From Omphiscola glabra (taxonomy: Eukaryota; Mollusca; Gastropoda; Lymnaeidae), in NCBI GenBank assembly GCA_964017045.1, contig OZ024809.1, positions 434,001 through 498,000 on the forward strand: DNA of 64,000 nucleotides. The letters run 5' to 3'. This document shows positions 31,920 to 40,613 of this stretch, piece by piece. The stretch's first letter is position 1. Every line of letters begins with the position of its first letter. Below the pieces are notes generated by a model. It was given only the letters and a program-made list of their open reading frames with translations, did not search any database and was not told the DNA's origin. Made by a program: the position numbers and the translations under genes.

Positions 31920-32144
31920 CAATGTCGAATCATATAACCAGGTCCCTTCTTTTTGAAGATCAGTGGCTGCCAACCAGACGAACGAAGGCGTGTTGCTGAC
32001 AGTGCTCATGTTGCTGACAGTGCTCATGTAGCTGACAGTGCTCATGTAGCTGACAGTGCTCATGTTGCTGACAGTGCTCATGTAGCTGACCACCCGTAGC
32101 TGGGATTCGGTCGAGGAAATCTGCAGGACATCGCCATCAACGGT
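31920..32144 (-). CDS. C-type lectin-like domain exon with 18-bp in-frame expansion
   Basis: A 225-nt exon, phase 0 at both ends, between acceptor gtgtctttcag and donor gtgagtg on the minus strand. It opens TVDGDVLQISSTESQ, like the GGDL-x-x-I-x-S segment of C-type lectin domains, and closes FVWLAATDLQKEGTW then LYDSTL, matching the W-I/L-G-x-x-D-x-x-x-E-G-x-W motif. Between them, five extra six-residue units (MSTVSN/MSTVSY) are inserted by an 18-bp repeat at 31992-32090, lengthening the loop by about 30 residues. The disulfide cysteines and the calcium site would lie on other exons not found here. The gene is therefore partial: either diverged, a pseudogene, or with exons I cannot place. A minus-strand TATA-like box (32311-32320) lies upstream and may be chance. 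Confidence 0.6.
31992..32090. repeat. 18-bp repeat inside the lectin-like exon
   Basis: Just over five copies of tgctgacagtgctcatgt-type units. The length is a multiple of 3 and no copy introduces a stop in the lectin frame. Confidence 0.9.
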
Positions 32145-32317
32145 CTGAAAGACACTTTCTCTCAAACACTTTGGGCACCGGAATCAGACAATGAAATGGT
32201 CCTGATCCTGTCACGTGACTCAAGCAAGACCACCGGTCTTTTTTTTAAATGGAATGAACTGAACACTCAACACAATTTATTGTTGAGCGGAAAATATGGT
32301 TGTTATTTCCCTTTTAT

Positions 32318-32440
32318 ATATAGTCAGAGGTAAATATACCAGTCCAACATTTCATCCATAGTCAGAGTTAAATATACCAGTCCAACATTTCATCCGTAGT
32401 CAGACGAAAATCTACCAGTCCAACATTTCATTCGTAGTCT
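32318..32440. repeat. 38-bp repeat, three copies
   Basis: Three copies with core accagtccaacatttcatcc, in the putative intron between the signal-peptide exon and the lectin exon. Confidence 0.9.
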
Positions 32441-32658
32441 AAGGGGAAGCCTTCATTTTGTCAGACTATCTCGTTAATCTCCCACTGATTCTCAAGGTGG
32501 CAACCGGAAGTTTACAACACCAATGTAAAACACAATTTTAAAAAGAAAATAATTAAAAAAATCATCTAATAATTATACTCCAAAATAATATAATCTAGAA
32601 TATTTCTCTAAGGTGTTTAAAGACAAAACTAGGAGCATAATTAAAAAAAATGATTTAC

Positions 32659-32710
32659 CAGAGAAATCCGGCAACACGCAAAAACATATCAGCAAAAGAT
32701 GAAGTCCCAT
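32659..32710 (-). CDS. Candidate signal-peptide exon, minus strand
   Basis: ATG (32710-32708) followed by MGLHLLLICFCVLPDFS and a phase-1 donor gtaaat. A short hydrophobic core with small residues near the end is typical of a secretory signal peptide, and phase 1 after a signal exon is common in extracellular proteins. The lectin exon 515 bp downstream starts in phase 0, so at least one intervening exon is needed if they belong together. I could not find it. The grouping is inferred. Confidence 0.4.
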
Positions 32711-32859
32711 GTCTGCTGGTGGCAAGGCGTAGACCTGTGATGGTGGCAGCTTGACGCTAGCTAGTCTTTAACAGACAGCTTTCTTAACATTGCTTTTTAT
32801 AGGGTGGTTCTTACGCTAAGTCATGTGCAGTTTTGGTTGTGAAAGTGGACGGCTGGGGA

Positions 32860-33003
32860 CAGTGGCGTAGGAAGGGTTTGTGCCACCTGAGCGGGGCAAG
32901 ATATTTGCCACTCCTCTCCCCGAAAAAACTTTGCAGTTGGCCGAATAACCCCTCCAATCCACTTTCCCACAACCCCCACCAATCCGCCTTTCACACGCCA
33001 CTG
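32860..33003. mobile_element. Short hAT-like MITE
   Basis: Left end cagtggcgtaggaa (32860 on) and the inverted right end cagtggcgtgtgaa (to 33003) agree at 12 of 14 positions. The interior is C-rich. The flanking 8-mers gctgggga and attgggag match only partly, so the target duplication is degraded or the ends are slightly misplaced. Confidence 0.55.
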
Positions 33004-33309
33004 ATTGGGAGTAGATGGAAGGATAAGAAAGGATTATTTGTGTATTAGATGATAATGACATTATATTGTTCGGTAAAATTGAACTTCTGGTTGGGTGTTG
33101 GGGTAGTGGTGATTTGATGATTGGACCATAGATGATTATTGCTTGCAAGAAAGGGTATTTGTTGTTGGATGAAATATTAATGATGGCTGGATGATGGTTT
33201 AGTTGGGGAGGAACGTTCTGGATATAAACCATAACTCTCCCACCACGTGACTGTACTTGACACCTCTTGTCGTAATCGATGTTTTTAAAATATAAAAAAA
33301 CTTTCGGGC
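33004..33309. other. Unique spacer
   Basis: No exon, repeat array or element recognised on either strand. Confidence 0.4.
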
Positions 33310-33600
33310 CACTGTCGAAGTTGTCTCATCACTAAACTGGCACTCCAAGTCGAGGATGTCTTATCACTAAACTGGTTCTCCAAGTCGAGGATGTCTCATC
33401 ACTAAACTGGCACTCCAAGTCGAGGATGTCTCATCACTAAACTGGCACTCCAAGTTGAGGATGCCTCAACACTAAACTGGCACTCCAACTCGAGGATGTC
33501 TCATCACTAAACTGGCACTCTAAGTCGAGGATGTCTCATCACTAAACTGGCACTCCAAGTCGAGGATGCCTCATCACTAAACTGGAACACCAAGCGGCTT
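33310..33600. repeat. 35-bp minisatellite
   Basis: Eight copies with core ctggcactccaagtcgagga. Confidence 0.94.
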
Positions 33601-34249
33601 ATCCAGCAGGGTCAGACAGCTGTGGGGAAAACCCCATGCATTTAAACAACAATCTGAACTCTTGGATTGATAAACAACGGAGAGGTCAAATCTCTCTTAA
33701 CAGTAGATAAGCCATTTTGGGGGTGAGATTTGGAAGTAATGGGGTGTGAGTAAGTTAAAGTGGGGTGTGAGTAAGTTAAAGTGGGCTGTGACTGAACGGT
33801 GGTACAATCAGTGTCGGCTTAGGCATGGGCACAGGCCTCAGGGCTCCTAGCGGTTGCCCTAGTCGTTATATCATAACATTGAACTTTAATTTTGCAATTT
33901 AAATTTCCTTTAAAAGTTCAGCGGAAAGCAAGTTTCCCAAGGTTTTGTGACTACCGTAAAAATTTCGATGTTCAAATCAAGTCAAAGTTTGGCAGTAATT
34001 TATGTCTGAAAAATGTTCCTCATCATGAAGAAAGAATTAAACAACCCATGAAAAGTTTTTTTGCATAAATCCTTTATAAAATGTACTGGTGTTTGGGGCT
34101 GAAAACGTGACAAAATATTCATACAAGTAACACACTTTATAAGAATCCCAAATTGTGCTCTACGTCCCAAGGCTCGCAACCGCACATTTTTTACACGCCC
34201 CTGGACTAAATTAATATTCTAATAACACACCCGCTTTTAAACAGCAGAT
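33601..34249. mobile_element. Region with two isolated hAT-like ends
   Basis: The sequence cagtgtcggcttaggcatgg (about 33811) and the complement of gcccctgg (caggggcgtgtaaaaaatg, ending about 34202) look like hAT ends, but do not match each other. The 390 bp between them has no conserved transposase motif. It is probably two different degraded elements. Confidence 0.25.
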
Positions 34250-34388
34250 TTATTTGACCAACTATTTGACCAACTATTTGACCAACTATTTGACCAACTA
34301 TTTGACCAACTATTGACCAACTATTTGACCAACTATTTGACCAACTGTTTGACCAACTATTTGACCAACTATTTGACCAACTATTTCA
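34250..34388. repeat. 12-bp minisatellite
   Basis: Eleven copies of tatttgaccaac, one shortened by a base and one with tgttt. Confidence 0.95.
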
Positions 34389-34611
34389 GAAAAACCAAAT
34401 AAAATATTACGCACCAAACGCACTAGCAACATTTTTAAGACTCTATTTTAGCGCGTTTCAGGGAAATTTCCCTTTACGTTCTCCTTGGAAAACAGGAAAA
34501 GGGAATTTTGAGGGTTGGGGGGGGGGGGGCTAAACATTTGAAAGAATGTGTTGTCATTAGCAAGGAGTCTATTGTGCCAAGTTTCAGCTCGAGAGCTTGA
34601 CGGGAAGTGGG

Positions 34612-34850
34612 CCACTTTGACAACGAACCCGACAACGTCTTGACAACGAACCCGACAACGTCTTGACAAAGAACCCGACAACGTCTTGACAACGAACCCG
34701 ACATCATCTTGACAACGAACCCGACAACGTCTTGACATCGAATCTGACAACGTCTTTACATCAAGCCTGACAACGTCTTGACATCGAACCTGTCAACGTC
34801 TTGACATCGAACCTGTCAACGTATTGACATCGAACCTGTCAATGTCTTTT
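34612..34850. repeat. 23-bp minisatellite
   Basis: Ten copies of cgtcttgacaacgaacccga plus three bases. The right half carries catcgaacctg in place of caacgaacccg. Confidence 0.93.
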
Positions 34851-35528
34851 GACACCACTAGGATTGAGTTCGTGCAAAACTTCTTTAAAAAGATAGTATC
34901 TCGTCTCAGGCGTTTCCTTCTGTGCAAAACCCAAGTACACAGATAATGCACACCAGGCGCGCAACACTCGGGCGGTTTCAAAGTCGCTCGCACTTAGAAA
35001 ACCCAAAAACATTAAAATTAAAATGAATTGCCTCTCCAGAAGTGATAACATCAAGAAACTCTTGACAGAAACCAGCAATGAGGAAATATGAACACAAGCA
35101 GGACCTCTCTTTTCCTTGACCAATGTTACTCACCTGCCAGCCGCCACACACAGGATTTCTCGAAAGGGAAAGCAGCTTTTCGTGGATAGCTTTTGCTGGA
35201 TACTCTTCAACATGTGTGGGGTGGATTGCGAAACTGTAGGTAAGTTTCACATAGTGTTATACAGATGAGGTAGATGGGATCAAGAGTCCTTCTATACAAA
35301 GAACCAGCAATATAAACAACTTGTAAACGATATGTGCACGCTCTCTTGTGACCGAGCTAAATGGCAAGGCGCGTAATGTATCCTCTGACGTCTTAACATA
35401 TCTATTTATCACGGTTTAACTGTTAAAATTAAATGAATTATAATTTATCAAGTCTTACGGCTGGTACAGAGCTTTATTTAATTGAAAACAAAAAGATATG
35501 CATGACAAAATTATGATTTGTTTTAAAT
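34851..35528. other. Unique stretch with one candidate exon
   Basis: Ordinary non-repetitive DNA. The only feature is a possible minus-strand exon at 35134-35233. Confidence 0.4.
35134..35233 (-). CDS. Candidate 100-nt orphan exon, minus strand
   Basis: On the minus strand this segment has a good acceptor (cttacctacag) and a strong donor (cag|gtgagt). Two frames are open across it. One includes HPTHVEEYPAKAIHEKLL, the other STPHMLKSIQQKLSTK. I recognise neither. It lies upstream of the signal-peptide exon, so it would belong to a different gene or to a 5' UTR. Confidence 0.3.
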
Positions 35529-35834
35529 CAGTGTTTCCCAACATGAGGCCCACGTCCCACAGGGGGGCATTGGAAAATAAGCTGTCTAGATTTTGAAAAC
35601 CAACCATCTACTATGATTTAACTTGCATTTTTAAAAAAAAAGCAATATTGAAGTGTCTATTTACTGCTCATACTGTAACTGTCAATCGAACTCTTAAGTC
35701 TAGTTAGGAAATTTCCTTACTCATCGCTAACTCTGGGGAAAATCATATTATAGGAGAGAATTTAATCAAACCATCAATATCAGCATTTCTTAAAACGGTT
35801 CTGGAAAAGATGACAAAGACGCGAAAGCTGTGCC

Positions 35835-35955
35835 ACTCAGTAACAATACTGTTAGAAGCTGTGCCACTCAGTAACAATACTGTTAGCAGCTATGCCACTC
35901 AGTAACAATACTGTTAGCAGCTATGCCACTCAGTAACAATACTGTTAGCAGGAGA
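35835..35955. repeat. 31-bp repeat within the transposase relic
   Basis: Four copies of a 31-bp unit (core ccactcagtaacaatactgt). The last copy reads in frame as LSNNTVSRR, a conserved transposase segment. The 31-bp period shifts the frame with each copy, so the expansion itself breaks the protein. Confidence 0.88.
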
Positions 35956-37200
35956 ATAGACGAAATGAGTGAAGATATTGAAATACAACTTGTTGAAAAG
36001 CTGAATCAAAAACTTCTCAGTGCAAATGGATGAATCAACTTTCAGAGACAGTTAGGCTGTATTGATAACTTACGTTAGAAATATTGATAACCGGTATTTT
36101 GCTGAAGAAATGTTGATCTGTAAATCATTAGAAAGACCACTACCGCCAACTACATATTATTATTTATAATAAGCTAGACAAAAATTACTTAGATGTCAAT
36201 AAAATACCAATGAGAAATATTACATTGTGTGATGCAGATAGTGATCCTAATATGATATTTCAAATATGCAGTATCAAGAAGAACTCACAGAAATGTAAAA
36301 TGATGAGTCAGTTAAAACTTTATTTAATATAAAAGGAGCGATGGCTTGGCTTTAAAGGGAAACAGAAATCAAATATCAAAATTCAACCAAATGTGCAAGA
36401 AAAATATTGTTACCGTCTCCATCCTTCATGTTTAGCTGAATGTGGATTTAGTGCAATAAATGATTGGCTGGAAAAAGTAATCGGTTGTATATAACACAGC
36501 GGGGAGACTTGAGACTGAAGCTAACTAATTGATATAACACAAAAGGGAGACTTGAGACTGAAGCTAACTAAATGATATAACACAGCGGGGAGACTTGAGA
36601 CTGAAGCTAACTAAATGATATAACACAAAACGGAGATTTGAAACTGAAGCTAACTAAATGATATAACACAGTGGGGAGACTTGAGACTGAAGCTAACTAA
36701 ATGATATAACACAAATGGAGACTTGAGACTGAAGCTAACTAAATGATATAACACAGCGGGGAGACTTGAAACTGAAGCTAACTAAATGATATAACACAAC
36801 GGGGAGACTTGAAACTGAAGCTAACTAAATGATATAATATAACACAACGGGGAGACTTGAGACTGAAGCTAACTAAATGATATAACACAGCGGGGAGGCT
36901 TGAGACTGAAGCTAACTAAATGATATAACACAAAGGGAGACTTGAGACTGAAGCTAACTAAATGATATAACACAGCGGGGAGACTTGAGACTGAAGCTAA
37001 CTAAATGATATAACACAAAGGGAGACTTGAGACTGAAGCTAACTAAATGATATAACACAAAGGGAGACTTGAGACTGAAGCTAACTAAATGATATGACAC
37101 AACGGGGAGACTTGAGCTAACTAAATTGGAAGCTAAAATAAAATATCTTTGCAGCAAGCATAAACATCTCACTAAATTTAATTTAAATAATAAATCATTA
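35925..37200 (+). pseudogene. hAT transposase pseudogene (ZBED5-like)
   Basis: Recognisable pieces in order: LSNNTVSRRIDEMSED followed by a helical IEIQLVEKL; FSVQMDEST in a shifted frame (the conserved acidic-residue region); a YVRNIDN-type strand then FAEEMLICKSLE; HPSCLAECGFSAIN; and the C-terminal NRLYITQRGDLRLKLT, resumed after the 42-43-bp array by LEAKIKYLCSKH. Frameshifts and stops separate the pieces. No ORF longer than a few dozen codons remains. Confidence 0.8.
36487..37125. repeat. 42/43-bp array seeded by transposase codons
   Basis: About 15 copies with core gagacttgagactgaagcta. The first copy is the transposase C-terminal coding sequence itself (gggagacttgagactgaag encodes RGDLRLK in frame), and the frame picks up again at the last copy. 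The array therefore grew out of coding sequence. Variants alternate between cagcgggg, caaaggg and caacgggg. Confidence 0.92.
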
Positions 37201-37499
37201 CTAATAATTAAAATAAAATAGCGAAATCTTTCATTAAAATTATGTCGTACTTGATTTTTAGTTCTCCATTAAATGTTTCGAAAATTTTCTTACTATGTTT
37301 CCTCACCAATTTCCTAGTTATTTCTTCCTAAAACCTATCATTAAAGTTTCTTCAGTGAACAACCCCATTTTTAACATCAAAGATTATGTATATGATAAAT
37401 GGGGGGCATAAGAATTTTAGAAAGGCTTAGGTGGGGCATGGCACAAGAAACACTGTCAACACTGTCAACACTGTTGTGAAACACTGATTTAAATACTAA

Positions 37500-39148
37500 A
37501 GCTCTTGAAACAGCATCATAAGTAACAAGAACAAGTCAGAAGATTGACTTTAGACCTAGATCACATGAACAAGTCAGAGGATTGACTTTAAACCTAGATT
37601 ACATGAACAAGACAGAAAATAGACTTAAACCTAGATCACATAAACAAGACAGAAGATTGACTTTAAACCTAGATCACATAAACAAGACAGAAGATTGACT
37701 TTAAACCTAGATCACATAAACAAGACAGAAGATTGACTTTAAACCTAAATAACATGAACAAGACAGATGATTGACTTTAAATCTAGATCACAAGAACAAG
37801 ACAGGAGATTGACTTTAAACCTAGATCACATGAACAAGACAGAAGATTGACTTTAAACCTAGATAACATGAACAAAACAGAAGATTGACTTTAGACCTAG
37901 ATCACATAAACAAGACAGAAGATTGACTTTAAACCTAGATCACATAAACAAGACAGAAGATTGACTTTAAACCTAGATAACATGAACAAGACAGAATATT
38001 GACTTTAAACCTAGTTCACATAAACAAGACAGAAGATTGACTTTAAACCTAGATAACATGAACAAAACAGAAGATTGACTTTAGACCTAGATCACATAAA
38101 CAAGACAGAAGATTGACTTTAAACCTAGATCACATAAAGAAGACAGAAGATTGACTTTAAACCTAGATAACATGAACAAGACAGAATATTGACTTTAAAC
38201 CTAGTTCACATAAACAAGACAGAATATTGACTTTAAACCTAGATCACATAAACAAGACAGAATATTGACTTTAAACCTAGATCACATAAACAAGACAGAA
38301 TATTGACTTTAAACCTAGATCACATAAACAAGACAGAATATTGACTTTTAACCTAGATCACATGAACAAGACAAAAGATTGACCTTAAACCTAGATCACA
38401 CAAACAAGACAGAAGATTGACTTTAAACCTAGATCACATAAACATGACAGAAGATTGACTGTAAACCTAGATCACATAAACAAGACAGAAGATTGACTTT
38501 AAACCTAGATCACATAAACAAGACAGAAGATTGACTTTAAACCTAGATCACATAAACAAGACAGAAGATTGACTTTAAACCTAGATCACATAATCAAGAC
38601 AGAAGATAGAATTAAACCTAGATCACATAAACAAGACAGAAGATTGACTTTAAACCTAGATCACATAAACAAGACAGAAGATTGACCTTAAACCTAGATC
38701 ACACAAACAAGACAGAAGATTGACTTTAAACCTAGATCACATAAACATGACAGAAGATTGACTTTAAACCCAGATCACATAAACAAGACAGAAGATTGAC
38801 TTTAAACCTAGATCACATAAACAAGACAGAAGATTGACTTTAAACCTAGATCACATAAACAAGACAGAAGATTGACTTTAAACCTAGATCACATAATCAA
38901 GACAGAAGATAGGCTTAAACCTAGATCACATAAACAAGACAGAAGATTGACTTTAAACCTAGATCACATAAACAAGACAGAAGATTGACCTTAAACCTAG
39001 ATCACACAAACAAGACAGAAGATTGACTTTAAACCTAGATCACATAAACATGACAGAAGATTGACTTTAAACCCAGATCACATAAACAAGACAGAAGATT
39101 GACTTTAAATCTAGATCACATAAACAAGACAGAAGATTGACTTTAGAC
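37500..39148. repeat. 38-bp minisatellite with 303-bp higher-order unit
   Basis: About 43 copies with core gattgactttaaacctagat. The variant gaccttaaac followed by cacacaaac lies at 38381, 38684 and 38987, exactly 303 bp apart, so blocks of eight monomers were duplicated. It begins directly at the right flank of the hAT element. Confidence 0.95.
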
Positions 39149-39156
39149 TTAGAATT

Positions 39157-39492
39157 CAGAGGACGTGTAGCGAAATGCAACAAACTCACGTTAGAATAAA
39201 TTAAATGGGGGACATAGAGGCAACAGTAAATGTTGCCCAATCTAGGAAAATAGGGAACAGTTAGATCAATTTTGCCAAATCTATTTTCTTTCAACGCCTC
39301 AACTGAGCCCCTCCAGCTTCAGTGGTAAATGGGAAACAGAAAAAAAAGGTAGAAAAAGTTTGGGGGGGGGGGGGAGTATGCGGACATGGCCCCACCAGCA
39401 CTTTTTTGTCTTTTAATGGAAAGTGGACATTTCGGTCAAACGCAGAGGTTTTTTGTAGTGGAAGAGGGGTGGACAAATTCTCGACGTCCCTG
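39157..39492. mobile_element. Possible hAT-like MITE
   Basis: Left cagaggacgtgtagcg (39157 on) and inverted right cagggacgtcgagaat (to 39492) share CAG-GGACGT. A G12 tract lies inside. The flanking 8-mers do not match, so this is tentative. Confidence 0.3.
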
Positions 39493-39845
39493 ACCACTGC
39501 TACGTCACCGTGTCCCTACTACAGTGGATAGTTGGCACTGACCACTGCTACGTCATCGTGTCCCTACTACAGTGGATAGTTGGCACTGACCACTGCTACG
39601 TCATCGTGTCCCTAAATACTACAGTGGATAGTTGATATTTTGTTGTGATAATTGTGTCCCTACTACAGTGGATAGTTGATATTTTGTTGTGATAATTGTG
39701 TCCCTACTACAGTGGATAGCTGATATTTTGTTGTGATAATTGTGTCCCTACCACAGTGGATAGTTGATATTTTTTGTGATAATTGTGTCCCTACTACAGT
39801 GGATAGTTGATATTTTTTGTGATAATTGTGTCCCTACTACAGTGG
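39493..39845. repeat. 48-bp and 44-bp repeats sharing a half-unit
   Basis: Three copies of a 48-bp unit (core ccactgctacgtcatcgtgt) pass into five copies of a 44-bp unit (core gatattttgttgtgataatt). Both contain gtccctactacagtggatag, so one half-unit was retained while the other was replaced. Confidence 0.9.
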
Positions 39846-40078
39846 ATCATCTTTTTGATTGTGTTGTTAATTGCTTCATCTTTTTGATTGTGTTGTTAAT
39901 TGCTTCATCTTTTTGATTGTGTTGTTAATTGCTTCATCTTTTTGATTGTGTTGTTAATTGCTTCATCTTTTTGATTGTGTTGTTAATTGCTTCATCTTTT
40001 TGATTGTGTTGTTAATTGCTTCATCTTTTTGATTGTGTTGTTAATTACTTCATCTTTTTGATTGTGTTGTTAGTTGTT
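39846..40078. repeat. 29-bp minisatellite
   Basis: Eight almost perfect copies of catctttttgattgtgttgt plus nine bases. Confidence 0.95.
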
Positions 40079-40448
40079 TTACTGGTCTGTCTGTTGGGGT
40101 GTTCTTACTATGACCTATTAGTAACATCAACTTTATTAGTAACTAACACTTAATTAGTTAGTTACAATATATTAGCATGTTACATTCTATTAATAAAGTT
40201 ACAATCTGCTAGTAAGTTATTTGAAGGTAGTTAAGTTACCGGCAATATTTTAGTGATTCACCGTTACTTGATGAGTTATTGTTACTTAGTGAGTTACCAT
40301 GACTTAGTCAGTTACCGTTACTTGGTGAGTTACCATTACTTAGTTATTGTTACTTAGTTAAATACAATCAGTTACTGTCAATAACTACTTTACAATCAGA
40401 AAGAAGTTTCTTTGGCAGCCATTTCGTCTCAAATCTACCACGTAAATG
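40079..40448. other. Upstream flank of the giant gene
   Basis: Degenerate repeats of agttacngttacttag lie at 40140-40380, then gcagccatttcg (a YY1-like site on the minus strand) near 40418. No exon is visible. Confidence 0.4.
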
Positions 40449-40449
40449 T

Positions 40450-40545
40450 GTGTAGTGCTAGCCTAGATGTAAAAGAGTGTAGTGCTAGCCTCATCACAAT
40501 TGTGTATATAAATCAGAATAGTTTTTTAAGATTTCTCAATAAAAC
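40450..40545 (+). promoter_or_regulatory. Core promoter of the giant gene
   Basis: A canonical TATA box, tatataaa, lies at 40505-40512, about 100 bp before the start codon. Upstream, gtgtagtgctagcct occurs twice (40450-40464 and 40477-40491), 27 bp apart. Initiation about 30 bp after the TATA box would give a 5' UTR of about 70 nt without an upstream ATG. Confidence 0.5.
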
Positions 40546-40613
40546 TCTAATTCGCACCCAATCGTTCCCAGATTCATTTCCTACAATCCAAAGGCAAGAC
40601 GCTCCAAAAAATA

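Larger units (their letters stand above)
35529..37486 (+). mobile_element. Degenerate hAT transposon, about 1.96 kb
   Basis: Left end cagtgtttcccaac (35529 on) and the inverted right end cagtgtttcacaac (to 37486) match at 13 of 14 positions. The flanking 8-mers ttttaaat (35521-35528) and atttaaat (37487-37494) match at 7 of 8. The interior holds a broken transposase of the ZBED5/SCAND3/FAM200-like hAT group, with two internal tandem expansions. The copy is incapable of movement. Confidence 0.88.

Noticed and set aside
32311..32320. TATA box on the minus strand driving the lectin exon directly
   Set aside because: A transcript starting there would have no ATG before the lectin exon, and that exon has an acceptor, so it is an internal exon. 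The TATA-like string is more likely chance in AT-rich DNA.
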